DNA of 64,000 bases from Tipula vernalis (Eukaryota > Arthropoda > Insecta > Diptera > Tipulidae), in NCBI GenBank assembly GCA_958295665.1, contig OY282559.1, positions 265,336,057 to 265,400,056 of the forward strand. The letters are read 5' to 3'. Below are positions 41,491-54,829 of the stretch, piece after piece; the stretch's first letter is position 1, and the number at the start of each line of letters is the position of its first letter. The position numbers were made by a program, and so were the translations under genes. The notes under the pieces are model-generated. The model ran no database searches. It saw only the letters and a program-made list of their open reading frames with translations, and was not told where the DNA came from.

Positions 41491-44400
41491 CTAAATCCAC
41501 GAAAATTTTCTGATCAATTTTAAATACAGTGAATTAAAATCTCCCTTTTCAGAATAATTTCGTAAACAACATTTTATTTACCTACTGTATAAATACCACA
41601 CCAATACATATTCAGTTTTGATATTTGTTACAAATTTCACAGTGGTGTTTATAAAAACATACTATTAAGCAGTTTCTAAAAATGTATTTAAACTCGAAAT
41701 TTATTAAAAATAAGGCAGAATAAACTTAATCACCAAAAGTGTAGTTTCTAATTCCCCAACTAATTAAACCCCACCAGCGATAATTTAATTAGATAATTTC
41801 GCTAATCAAGCAAACGCTTAGCCTTACAACCGAAGCACAAAATTTGTTAGATTAACAACATTATTGTTATCGTAATGAACAAAACCCACGACACGAGCTA
41901 CCGGATGACTACAGGCTCAAATTAACGTGTAACAATATGACTTATAACCTGGTTCAGTTGTGGAAATAATAAATACCCCATCATATTTTAGTGACTAGTG
42001 CACAAAAAAAAAAAAAGAATAAGGCGCTGAATGGTCATTACCCCAGTGTCCGTATTGCATGGTTTTTACATTAACTCCAAATCTAAATGTTTATTACCTA
42101 CACAGCTACACTATAAGTAAACTTTATAACATTAATTATCGGATAGACTTAAAACTTTTAACGCCACATTCAAGCGCTGAAATAATTCTCATAAAACAAA
42201 TTTATGTGCTTGTATAAATGGTGCAGAATAATAAAATAAAAAAAATTGTAGTCCACAAGCATTATATTTTTAAATTACTTCCGCTATCGTTACTCGTATA
42301 GTAGATAAATTTATTGCTTACTGGGTTTAAAAAAACAAATCTTAATCTCACAAACTTTATCAACAAGGATTTAGAAGACAAGTAAAAAAATCGTTTAAGG
42401 CGAAACGGTTAAAAGTTTTTGGAAAACATATATTTTGTGTTCTTATTTATTATTTAGACAGTGGCCTGTCTAAATATCGTTTAGCGTAATGACATTTGTT
42501 TCGCAAATTTTTGTAGGGCCTCATAACATCCTGTAGAGATTATTGAATAAAGCGATTCACCGTAATTAGAAAAAAAGTTAACTGTATGTACAATAATAGT
42601 TGATGTAGATGCGAGACACCAATTCTCCCCCAGAGTATAAAAAATGTGCCTAAATATAATAAATAAGACGTTCATTACTAAAATACTACCATTATATGAT
42701 TTTTATCATCATATCTACATAAAACACACATAAAATGTTATGTATTATGTGTGTATGTACATAGAATGCTTAATTGTAATTTCATACTAATGACTAACAA
42801 CAACCATGTCGACGAGACGATAATACATTCATTCCGTTTTGTGTGTCGTATATGGTATGTGTGTTCTGTTTGTGTGGGGAGATGATATGGTACAGTAATT
42901 GATACGATGTTATACTTTTAGATCCGGAAATTAATCGACGAGTATGTGGTATAAATATAAAATCTTAAATATTCACATATTCCATGTTGTAATTAACATA
43001 CAATTTTATACGTTCGAGTACATAGATATGTATACCATGTTTAGATAAAATCTTGAGATTTAATTAAATTGGATAGTTTAGAGAGAAAATCGATCGTTCT
43101 TCATGAAATTGACGTAAATAAATGTCTGCAATGTCAAAGACCAAATAAACATCTGTTTGTCTTGAGCTACTGTTGCCGAATTTTCCTAAAACTCAATCGA
43201 TCACAGTACGAATTCATTACGTATAGTGTGTTGAGGCATAACCTAAACCAAACAATGAATTTTAGATGGTGTAGGCTCATGAATAACAATGTTTTATGAG
43301 TTTCTATTAAAATTCAATTCACAAAACCTTTACATATCGGTTTATTTGTAAAGAGATAAATTGAAAAGGGTATAAATATTTGGTACAATGTAGTCTTAAC
43401 TAAAACATCTTAATGTTAAATTATTTTTTATCCTTAGAAACCGCACAAAATTATGGTTATAAAATATGCTGTATCCTCCCAAATGTCAAAATTTAAATGT
43501 TTATAACCAAAACCACCATATAAAACTAAAAGATTTATGGATTAGTTCGTTTCAACAACCCATATACATATTTTGTAATCATTTTTTTGCAAAATTGCAA
43601 CAAAAGTTTGGTCGTAATTTTTTTTTTTTAATTGCAGTCAAATATTTAAATCTGTGTATGGGTATGTGTATATAGTTTAGTGGTGGAAAGTCATTGAAAA
43701 GTCTGGGACTTAAAATTCACTTAAAATTTATTTTGTTTATCTCAATTTAATGCTAATATAGGAAAATAGATAAAATAATTTATTAAAGTACGTTACCACC
43801 CAAAAAATTTTCATTTCTAGTCGATTTAAATCGAGATATTTTTTCGTCTGATTTTTTATTGTACAGTTTTGTTCGCCTTTCGAACATCGCAGCCAACAAC
43901 AATGCGCGCTGTGCGAAAGCAAAAATTACATCGAGAATATATTTATGTAAATTAACATAAATATATTATGGAAATGATTATGTTGGTGTTATGGTCTTTT
44001 ATGTTTTATCACATTTTCCATTTGGTAGGTCGTTGATTATTTTATTACAATTTAGGGAAGGCTTAGTACCAGGAAGTCAAGTAAACAGCGTAATATACTC
44101 ACGCGGAGTCATCAAAACTGGCCTATGTCTCAATTGCGGTGACTTCCGAACTTACAGCCCTAAGGACATCAAGCTCCTCTTATCAATGAGTGAACCATAT
44201 AAAATTCGAGACTAAAGTCCTACCAAGAATTTGGGCAAGCTGACGTCGATGTAAAATACACCGAAAGTTCCTACAAAAATATAGAAGCCCATGCTCGTTG
44301 CGCTACCGTACCGTGGCTAGTATGAAGGTTAAATACTTAACTAGATGGATCTCATCTATTACTATATTAAATAAAGCGCATAAACATTTTTTCTCGCGAT

Positions 44401-44750
44401 TTTTTTTTTGCCGTGTGGATGGAAACAAACCCAACACGAAATGATTAAACTATAGGCAGCGAACGGCTAACAAATAGCCAACTTAGGGTTCAACTCAAGT
44501 TAAAAACTTAAATTAAACGTGGGCTTACGATGAACAAGAGAGTATTTTTTAGTTCAAACTCCAATATTGGGCCCAACTTCATCTTAAACTAACACTTAAT
44601 CGATTTAACGCAAATGATTGATAGAAACTAACTTTCAGTGATATAATGAGCTCAGCATCATTAATTGCTATCGAACACCTTTCTTATAAAGCTTCGCTTC
44701 GAATTTTTTGGGAAGGAAATATTTTCAAAAACAGACTCTCTTCGGTCTTT
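41491..44750. other. Unassigned AT-rich DNA
   Basis: No gene or element recognised on either strand. Short ORFs are scattered and without motifs. 44040-44340 is less AT-rich and carries a 75-residue frame (43991-44215) that I could not assign. Confidence 0.5.
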
Positions 44751-44822
44751 TCGAATTCCCTCCGTGACATTCCTGCTCTGTAGTGAGGTACCGACATGCA
44801 CCATTAATGCTCGACGGGAGAG

Positions 44823-45090
44823 AGACAAAATCCCGAGGGTACAAAATCTCGAGGATTTCAAAAAATCCCGAGAGTACAAAATCCCGAGGATACAAAATCC
44901 CGGCGATACCAATTATTTCACAATTGGTGCAATTTTCCCTTGATTTAAAGATGTACATATATGACTTTAAATTATAATTTTCCTTCACCAGAAGGGGCGG
45001 ACATCGGGATTACAGGATTTTGTACCCTCGGGATTTTGTACCTTCGGAATTTTGTCCCTCGGGATTGTGTCGCGCGTGATTTTGTCCCTT
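44823..45090. repeat. Inverted pair of minisatellite arrays
   Basis: Left array (44823-44905): about five units of 15-18 bp like TACAAAATCCCGAGGA. Right array (45002-45090): about five to six units of the reverse complement, like CCTCGGGATTTTGTA. The spacer is about 95 bp. The layout resembles foldback-type element arms. No ORF of substance inside. Confidence 0.75.
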
Positions 45091-45366
45091 GGGCATAAGT
45101 CACCAACCCATGCACGACCAATGATCTTTAAAAGGATTCTTCGTCGGTACAGGAGTTTACTTTGTATCAGAGAAGATAGAAATAACTGAAAACTATGCTA
45201 AGCCAATCGAACAAATAGTAAAAGTACCTTATAAATTTTGTTACGCTGCCGAGAATTTCCAGTCGATCATTAATGGAAACAAGAGAATCGTTGAAAAGTC
45301 GATGCAATTTTCAACAAAAGTAATAACGTCTTCGAGGTTTGTGACGCCTCGACAAAAAACAAAGGT

Positions 45367-46106
<740 letters not shown>

Positions 46107-46193
46107 GTAATACGTATCGTAATACGTCCGCGTTCTTTGTTCTAATTCCTGCGTCTTTAGTAGGTCTGAATATGATTTACTTAATTCTTCTGA

Positions 46194-47640
46194 TCATGAT
46201 TGATTTGCGGTCTCCACTTTTATTGTAGTTGTCTGCTTGTGAATACAAATGTAGAAGATTGAAGCTATTATGCAGAATGATGAGAATGACACTCCTCCTG
46301 ATAGTGACCATATCCACGTTTGGTGATCTATTTGTCTAAGGTGTACTTTTTGTAACCGCTTCCTATTTTCTATGTTTTCCTGAGCGATTTCATCAACATT
46401 TAGCTCTGTGATGAGTTGGCACGTAGCCTCAAGATTGTGGAATGCGCCTTGAATCTCCATAGTTTCACTTTTTATCTCGAACTATTGGAATCTTTTGTTT
46501 CCGAACGTTATTGTACAATTCTGAAATGATATTAAAAAATTTCCTTCCAACGTTCTGTTGTCGGGACCACAATCTGACGACAGAGTTTCATTTTTAGCAT
46601 TACTTATTACCAGTTTGTTTTCAGTCACAAATTGCAATGTTGTTTTTGTTTCTAGTCTTACATTGCAATGACTTTTTGTGCCCATTATTAAAGGTTTGAT
46701 GCAGCTGTCTTTAAATTCTTGAATGTCGGAGTGTTTCTGCACAAAGTGATAATTCGTCGTTGTAAACAATTTCTTGTCTGATTTGATGAGATGTTGTGGG
46801 TATTTACTGATGATCGTGTTGTTGATGATTAATGGCATTATCATTAGTGCTGTTGAGGTTTCGTCCTCTAGTTTTGGAATATGTAGGATGTAAAGAAGGA
46901 TTTCATCATTCATTGCTATTTTAGGAGTAATATATTGCAAAGCTTCATCGGGTACGGAGATGTTCACACCTTGGTTGGTCATTAAATCCTTTATCAACAT
47001 AATCTCTTTCAGAAAAAGGATTTTGTTGCTTGATAATTCCGATTTTGTTATAATTATTGCTTCTTGGATGTCTTATAGGACGCTGTTAACCGTATCGATG
47101 TTTATTATTGTTGTGATTGACTCGATTTTGTTCAATATTATCTTGTTAGTCATCGTAGTGTTTGCTAGCGCTTTGTTTACAGTATCCGTAATTAACTGTA
47201 TTCGTTTATTAATTTTTTCATTTATTTGGAATTGTTGGTTGTTCTGATTTATTAGATCATCCATTGAACTGTTGATAATTCTTAAATCCTGCGCGTCTGG
47301 AGTTCCGGCTATCCACTTTCATGCTGAGCCCAAAGTGTCCCATCTTTTATGCATTGTAATGTGTGTGGGTTTAATTTGATAAAAGTTATCATACAATTTT
47401 TTTAATTTTTGTTCTACTATTTTATTTCTTTCTAACTTATCATCTACTTTACTATTAACAAACTTATTTATTGATTCTATGGTATTTTCTAAGTTTTTTA
47501 AATTTATTGGATGTACTAATTTAATATTACCCATTTGTAATTTACATTCATTTGTTTTTATTATCACAATTGGGTCTTCACACAAATTCCTTATCTCTAA
47601 CTTGCTTGTGTTCTGCCAAATTTAACTATTACTATTAACA
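46194..47640 (-). pseudogene. Gypsy B envelope gene (baculovirus F-like), broken
   Basis: Env pieces in order on the minus strand: 47585-47319, 47264-47073, 47000-46482 and 46460-46194. The first ends at a short basic motif (MHKRW) before a GSA-type hydrophobic start, the position of the cleavage site in copy A. The third is a long ectodomain stretch with several Cys and N-glycosylation-like sites. The last has a transmembrane-like segment (SGGVSFSSFCIIASIFYICI). Each junction is a frameshift or stop. It normally mediates membrane fusion of insect endogenous retroviruses; this copy is inactive. Confidence 0.75.
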
Positions 47641-47689
47641 TTAATAATTTTAAAAACATTTTTCTGAAATGGAGAAAAAACTTAGTTAT

Positions 47690-48510
47690 TACTTTTCATC
47701 CTCTTTATTTTATTTATATTTCTTTTGATATTTCAGTTTGTTTTGAAAGTTTTGTTTTGTATATTTTTAGCTATCATTTCTATACCTCTTGGTTGTGTCT
47801 TTGTTCTCACATTCGGTTTCAGGTATACCTGTTAGTCTTCTGGTAGATTAGGAGGGTTCTCTTTATGTACATTTTTCTCAATAATTTTATTTCTTGTTTT
47901 CTCTAAATTCCTGCTAATTTCGGGGGAAATGATTTTGGCTTTGTCCGTAATGGCTCTAGGGTCTGTTGTATTGTCCTGATTGAAGATAACTTCATTTGGA
48001 GTGAAACCAGTGGAAGAATGAATGGAATTATTATAGAGAGCTACCGCTAATTCTATGATATTTGTAGTTGTTCCGTTATGGGGAGTTTATTTTTATTTGT
48101 ATTGTACATTTCTATAATGGTGGAATGCGTCTTCTCTATTTGTCCGTTTGATTCAGACGATGAGGCATAGTCAATTTTAACGTTTAGTTTACTTAAATAC
48201 TCCCTGAATTGGATAGATTGAAAAGTTGTTTCATGATCAGTAATTATTGTATTCGGTATGCCGAATAAAGTAAAGTATTTGGTTATTGCGTTTTGTACAT
48301 CTACTAGGTTATTCGATTTGATTTCTATCATCTGTAGGTGTTTCGAAAATGAGTCGATTATTGACAAAAAGCTACTCTTATTAATAGAAAAGATATCTAC
48401 GTGTATTTTCTCCAATGGTTTGTGTGTATTCGGTCTTGGGGAAATTTTTATATTATATGGTTTTCTATCGTATTTGTGCCTATTACATACCTTACAGGAA
48501 TTTGTATACC
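47690..48510 (-). pseudogene. Gypsy B integrase
   Basis: 48415-48053 has the catalytic core: the Asp in IDSFSKHLQM, the Asp in IITDHETTFQ and the Glu in SESNGQIEKTHST. The zinc-binding part reads just upstream (48510-48420) in another frame. After a stop at 48053 the C-terminal part continues to about 47690 (ALYNNSIHSSTGFTPNEVIF by translation, then a basic tail). The catalytic triad is complete; about two frameshifts and a stop break the frame. Confidence 0.78.
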
Positions 48511-48513
48511 TTT

Positions 48514-50709
48514 TTATTTTTTTACGATATTTGGGAAAAAATATGACTTTCTGATTTGTTTTTCTACATCTTGTGTCCCTCTGTGAGCCCTTTCGTGTTC
48601 TCTTATTATTATTGAATCTTGCCTAGCTTCGCTTCTTACATCTTCTGCTATTTTTGTTACAAATACAAAGTGACCTTTTATTGAAAAGTTTTCTCTAAAT
48701 GATTCTTGTATGATACCGTGTAGGTTTCCTGGGGCTAAGATAGCCGATTGTTTCCCACTATGATAATTTTTCAGAATGTGTGTAATATTTTCTTTGTTAA
48801 ATGTGGGTTTTGCAATTATTGTGCGATTATATTTTGGGAATATCTTCTCTGTGATAGTTGTGTCGATGTTTGCTATTTTGAACAGAATCTGATTCCTGTA
48901 ATAATTCACGGGGCGCTCGGATATATGAATAAAGTATTCATCGGAGGTATTTGCCGAGTGCACAGTATCACTATCACCTGTGGTGTTACCTTGGTTTTGT
49001 GGTGAGTTTCCAAAATCGTTTTTATTCGAACTATCTGTCGTTCTGCCAGATTCACGTGAAGTAGTACTGGCTTCTTCATTAAAATTTATCTCGGAGGTCC
49101 CCTCAACTGCAGGTATTCTACTTAGGGCATCAGCCACGACGTTGGTTTTTTCTTCCTTGTATATTACCTCGTAGTCGAAATTTTCTAGTTCCAATCGCCA
49201 ACGCAGTATTTTTGAATTTTTTTCTGATGTCTTAATGAAAGTTAAAGGTTTGTGATCGGTGATCAAAGTGAACTTATTACCGTATAGGTAGGCTTGGTAT
49301 TTTTTTACTGCCCAGATAATCGCTAATGCTTCTTTTTCATTAGTTGCGTATCTGCATTCCGTTGAATTAAGCGTTCGTGAAGCAAGCGCTATGGGTATCT
49401 CTACTCCTTCCTGCACTTGTGACAATATGGCACCCAGCGCGAAATCTGATGCGTCCGTTGTCAATATAAAATTTTTTGAAAAGTCCGGGTATGCTAAGAT
49501 TTGGTCTGTGGTAAGAATTCTTTTTAGAGTGTTGAATGCATCCACGTAAACTTGATCTTTTATATCGATTACTTGGTCTTTTTTTAAGTATTTCGATATT
49601 GGTTTCGCGAGTTTAGAATAATCTCTTATGAAACGTCTATAATATCCTCAGAGTCCTAGAAATTGTTTAATTTCTTTCGGGCTTTTAGGTAAAGGCCAAT
49701 CCAGGATCTTTTTTATCTTATCCGGATTTGGTTTGACTCCGTTTTGAGTGATTATGTGGCCTATAAACTCTGTCTCTCTTATCAGGAATTCGCATTTGTC
49801 TAGTTGAATTTTGAGATTAAATTGTTCTAATTGTTTTAAGACTTTTCCGAGATTCTTTATATGGTTGTCCAAATTGTACCCTACTATTATTATATCGTCT
49901 AAATATACGTAGCATAAACCCCCTACTAGGCCGTTCAATACATGATTTATCGCCCGTTGGAATGTTGCTGGACCATTCTTTAATCCAAAGGGCATACGAG
50001 TGAACTCGAAATGACCCTTATCTGTGGAAAATGCCGTTTTTTCTTGGTACTTCTGGTCCATCAGGGTTTGGTGTAATCCTAATTTCAGATCTAGCGTTGA
50101 GAAGTATACGGATTTCCCGAAGCTATGAAGGATTTCCTCGATTTGTGGAATCGGAAATTTATCATTTATAGTTTTCTCATTTAACTTCCGATAGTCTATC
50201 ACAACTCTCACATTCCGGGTTCCTGATCCGTCAGGTTTTTTTGGCACTACCCAAATTGGAGATGAATATGGGCTCTTAGAATGGCGTATAATCCCACTAC
50301 CCAACAATTCTTGGATATGATCGGTCACATCCTTTTTATAGTGGTTTGGATATCTATATGTTTTTGTGTATACTGGGCTGTTATCTGTGGTTACTGACAG
50401 TTTCTCATCTTCTCGCAACAGTACTTTCTGATTGTTGTAAATGGTGTCAATTAATTGGTCTTTCTCTGTTTTATTTAAATGATCTATTCTAATTAGGTTT
50501 TCTATGGTGCTTTTGTTGTTTGTTGAATTCAATTTAACCGGAATTGGTTGTATTGATTCGAAATTATTTATTATCAGAGCTAATTTAGGTAACTGAATGG
50601 GTGATTCAGGACCACTTGTTAGTATATTCACTGTTGACCTATTGTTTTCAGCTTTATAGATTCCTGGACTCAGAGTAATTTCTTCGTTTAATTTTTTGTA
50701 CTCGAACAC
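48514..50709 (-). pseudogene. Gypsy B reverse transcriptase and RNase H
   Basis: 50709-49648 is the RT: VYTKTYRYPNHYKKDVTDHI, YSSPIWVVPKKPDGSGTRNV, TLDLKLGLHQTLMDQKY, FTRMPFGLKNGPATFQRAIN, active site CYVYLDDIIIVG. A single stop at 49648-49650 interrupts the connection; the same frame continues to 48514 with RNase H: the Asp in ILTTDASDFALGAIL, the Glu in YATNEKEALAIIWAV, and the Asp in LITDHKPLTF, then a Ser/Thr/Asn-rich linker and the start of the integrase zinc region (HERAHRGTQDVEKQIRKSYF). One nonsense mutation in about 730 codons is light damage. Confidence 0.88.
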
Positions 50710-50836
50710 TGCCCAGTCTCAATCTGTTTTTGTTTCAAATGTTATTACGTGATGGTAAAAGCTATCCGTTGGATAATACCGATAGAATTTAATTTCTTTA
50801 TCGTTTAAACGTATTATGCTATTGTCATAATCTATT

Positions 50837-52154
50837 TTAGCGTTCATTTCCGCCATAGATTCCGACATAATAGTATAATCTTGGTAAATCATGACCAAGA
50901 AAATTAAATTTTCCCACTTTTGATATAGTTTGTGTTCCCAGTATATTCCTAATTGAGGTATTTTTTGCCTCTAGAAGACTGATTGGTATTACGTTAGGCT
51001 TTATGATGTTTTTATTCGCCCCTGTGTCTGTAAGTAATTTTATTTTTTTGTTTGATATTTTGTTTTGGCAGATTAGATACGGGAGAAAATTTAATCTTCC
51101 ATGTCTGAGTCTTGACTGTTTGAAAATTTTCCGAGTATGGATCTTGTTCCTCCTGGAAATTTTCCACATTTGTTGTTTCAGTATCACTCTTTTCTATGAG
51201 TACTTCATGATTGTTCACGAGTTTCTTATTGAATGTATTTCGTGATCTTGCTGAAAGATAGACTTCCATTGGTGTTTCTTGTGTTGACCAATTGCGATAA
51301 TTTTGTTCTTTATTTTCTATGGGTTTTATTTGATATTGATTGACTCTCGACTGCATTGGGCCAACCTGGTTGGTCCTTGGTAAATTAAAATTAGTATAAT
51401 TAGGTTTTTTAGTATTATTTGAAATACATTCATTCGCACTAAATTTACAGAGAAAGGCGTAAGCTTCCTCTGTTGTCTTTGGTTTCGCCGCCTGGGCGAA
51501 ACCGAAATATGGCTTCCTTAAGCCGGAAATAAAAGTGGCTAATGCGTCTTCCTCGACAAATCTCAAGAACGCTTGCCACGAATTATAATATATGGGATTT
51601 TGTTTTGATAATCCTTTAATGTTTTGGACTATCTCTTTCGTTTTATTGTAATAGCTATGAACTGACATGTTCTCGGTTTGCTTGTTCGCCTAAAATTGGG
51701 ATTTATAAAATGATAATTCTTGTTTATCGCCCAAGGCATCTAACAAGATCTGTTTTATTTCTGGGAAGGTCTCCGGATAACCGGCTAGACATAATATGTC
51801 CCGTGCCCTGCCCTCTATTTTATTTCTAACGGCCTGTATGTACATTTGAAATTGTTGCTGTGCCACCAGCGGTTGAAATATTTTTAACGTTTCTTCGGCT
51901 GTTTTCAGCCAAGATGTTACTTGCTTTCGATTACCGTCAAAAGACGGAATTGCTTTTATTGGGTCTGGAATCCTAAAAAGGTCTAATGCTTCCCTAGTTT
52001 CCATTATCTCTTCTTTTGAGGCCTCATTCCCTGCCTCAGTTTTTTGATTTAAGTACGCAAGTACTTGATCATGCTCAATTTGTTTTAGGCTTAGCTGCTT
52101 TAATTACTCCGCTATCGCCCCTAATTGACCCATGACCTGATCCATTTCTGACAT
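50837..52154 (-). pseudogene. Gypsy B gag and protease
   Basis: Gag starts at ATG 52154 (MSEMDQVMGQLGAIAE), hits a TAA at 52104-52106, then reads on through METREALDLFRIPDPIKAIP with a capsid-like region to a stop at 51690; the same frame resumes as MSVHSYYNKTKEIVQN and continues to about 51012. No CCHC knuckle is seen, as in some gypsy-type gags. The protease (51187-50837, another frame) has the catalytic LLTDTGANKNIIKPNV. Two in-frame stops and at least one frameshift separate it from pol. Confidence 0.78.
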
Positions 52155-52658
52155 TTCAGTTGGATCTAACTTTAAAACCCCTATTAGCTATAAAGTTTTT
52201 GATCAGTTTCTCTTTCCTTTGATGGAAAATCTTCTGGTTATCTTATAGCTCACAGATATAGCTTACTGATCTATAAATATATATATATATATTTTTTGAA
52301 TACCGTGCCTATCTTGTAGTACACGAGTATTATGGTCAGTAAGAGAGAAAAAAAATAAATAAAATAATTTCTTACCTTGTACGGGGTTGAATTTTACGTC
52401 TATCCTGTAGTGCGTAAACTCAATTCGTAATGCTGTCGTTGAGAGCTGGTTTTGAGTACTTATATAATGTTGCGCGACGGAATCACAACTCTATTGAACG
52501 GTTAATATCCCTTAGTTCTAGATATCACGAAACAAAAAAAAAAAACACTGTTTTTCTTATACGAGACGCGACGGATTCTCTTGAGAATTAGTTTTTTTCA
52601 CTAATCCAGGCACTGTTTAACACGGTACTACACAAAAACTCTGCCGCACGGCTGCGCC
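52155..52658 (-). promoter_or_regulatory. Gypsy B leader with PBS
   Basis: Untranslated leader between the 5' LTR and gag. The PBS reads TTGGCGCAGCCGTGCGGCAG on the minus strand (rc about 52641-52660), overlapping the LTR-terminal AATT as in errantiviruses. The matching tRNA was not identified. The rest is AT-rich. Confidence 0.65.
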
Positions 52659-53051
52659 AATTTTGGATTTCACGTTTAATAAAACAAAAAAAAAATTATT
52701 TATTCACAAATTTCGTTTTTATTACAGAATTTTATTACACGATTTAACCCGAGTTTATTACAAATTCGAACTTAACGTTTTTAAATCATAATTATAACTA
52801 ACTGCTTTTACTTATTTTATCTATTTATAATGATTTTAAAAATGCTTATTCTAGATATTTAATCTAAAAAGTATATGAAGTATTATTATTTATTGTAATT
52901 TGGAAAAAGTGCTTATGCTACTTATTTTATCTAAAAAGAGTTTATTTATCCTCACATTACATTGATGTCTAGTCATTGGCATGGCGTGATCTATTTAAAT
53001 GATATGCGCGTGACGATATAGCATCCGGTTAAACTATGTATTCAGCATATT
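52659..53051 (-). repeat. 5' LTR of gypsy B
   Basis: About 393 bp, matching the 3' LTR at 45716-46106. It borders the PBS on its left and the right arm of the (TA)n tract on its right. Confidence 0.9.
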
Positions 53052-53065
53052 ATGTTATTATAACT

Positions 53066-53072
53066 ATACATA

Positions 53073-53142
<70 letters not shown>
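53066..53142. repeat. (TA)n microsatellite, right arm
   Basis: About 77 bp of TA with one early TGTA interruption; with 45369-45711 it flanks gypsy copy B. Confidence 0.9.
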
Positions 53143-53146
<4 letters not shown>

Positions 53147-53358
53147 GTATATGCCTAGGCGGCCTGGTTTCGCTGGACATATTCTGGTTTTTCAAACTTC
53201 AGCGGGCGTCCAGGAAAATGTCTTAATATTGCCCTGGTTTTTAGATAATATTCATTCAGATCGCTAAGTTTATTAGCCTACTGATCCTAAATTTATTAGC
53301 CGATTAGACTATTGGTCCTGAAAACTCCGCGGATCAAACCACTGGTTCAGGAGCGAAT

Positions 53359-54560
53359 TTGATTATGAGTGCTATATTAGACCAGCTGAATAAAGTATCG
53401 GTCCAGATGGCCTCGTCAAATCAAAGACAGAATGAATTGCAGACTCAAATATTAGCTCACACTTCGTTACCTAACGAACAGAATACGACGATTCCTCCGC
53501 ATACTTCATCTCAAGTTCAATTTCATGATCCGTTAATTACTTATGATAGTCCAGTTTTAACTATGGTGTCTAATACAAACACTATTCCGATCACACAGCA
53601 GACTTCGTCTCTCAATTTACCTGGTGAATCTCCTATTTCGCTTCCTCAATCTATTCCTCAGTTGCATAACAGCACCTTTCGTGCATCCGGTTTTGGAGGA
53701 GGAAATACCACTCTAACTACAAATGTATTAGATAATCAACCCGTTTCAAGTTCATTCGTGCCAAGTATGCCCTATTCTGATCATCGAAAACTTTCTCGAA
53801 GTGGAATCTCGTACAAAGGCTCCCCAGCAGGAATTAATGTTGAAATGTTTTTCTTCCAATTGGACACGGTGGCGGCATCCATGGGTTTATCTCCGTCGAC
53901 CTTGTTGGCTGAATTGCACACTGCCTCTAAAGACATCGCCTTGCAATGGTAATGGACATACCGGAAACTTAGACCCATGGCATCCTCATAAAAGTTTCTC
54001 GATTTCTATCATAACGTTAGGAGCCTAACGCTTCAATGTAGTTCCGCATATAGTGATGAAGAGTTGATTCAAATCTTAATGAACAATATGAAACCAGCTC
54101 CTTAGTACCATTTGACCGATCGACAATTTAGCAACGTTAATGATTTGATTAAAAGCTGCATGACATTCATGGCATGGGAAGAGACATTCAGAAGGTTACG
54201 AGTTCAGCCCGATAATTCCTCATCCTACAGACGGGCAATAAATGAGCTAAACTTGCCGAACCAACAGGAGAACTTCCTTTCGGGATTTCCACCCGAGTCG
54301 TCCGTTCCTGAGTATACAATGGCTGCCTTTCGGAATAATACAATTATTCCAAATTTAAGCGGGGTCGGAGAAAAGGAATCGGTAAGGTCCACCAACTCTT
54401 GGGACACTCTCGTTGGAAATAACCCGATATGTTTTAATTGTGACGACATAGGCCACACTTTTATGGATTGTCCAATTGCTACGTCGGTATGTTCTGTTAT
54501 CGATGCGGTCTGAAGGGAACCATTTCGCCAAGATGTCCACGTTGCGCGGGGAACTTGCCG
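53359..54560 (+). pseudogene. mdg3-like gag
   Basis: The N-terminal frame (53359-53952) is rich in Ser, Thr, Gln and Pro, then SRSGISYKGSPAGINVEMFF and LDTVAASMGLSPSTLLAELH, a capsid start. After stops (53950-54110) the frame 54112-54513 continues (MTDRQFSNVNDLIKSCMTFM, LRVQPDNSSSYRRAINELNL) to a CCHC knuckle CFNCDDIGHTFMDCP near 54430. A shifted frame carries a second knuckle-like piece CYRCGLKGTISPRC near 54500. Gag would form the particle and bind RNA; several frame breaks prevent this. Confidence 0.7.
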
Positions 54561-54829
54561 AGAGGTCAATGGAGATCTGGGAACCAGAAGCCTTTGAAAA
54601 TTCTTTCGCCCAGCACGATCAAGGAGGATATCGGCTGCAACACCGATCCGGAACTTGCCCGAAGAAAGTCGTCAACAACCGAGAGGACCTCTCTTTAGTT
54701 TCAAATAAAGACACTTCTTATATAATTCTAATTCTCTTATTAATTCTTTACCACAATTAACGCCAGCTATTCCCCACTCTGGTTTATCATCTCATCCATA
54801 TATCGAATTTCCAGGTTCTGCCCAACGGG

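Noticed and set aside
43991..44215. 75-residue ORF in a less AT-rich patch
   Set aside because: No recognisable family, no splice or promoter support; left as unassigned.
44823..45090. CRISPR-like appearance of repeated 15-18 bp units
   Set aside because: Units are nearly back to back without unique spacers, are inverted between arrays and lie in eukaryotic DNA.
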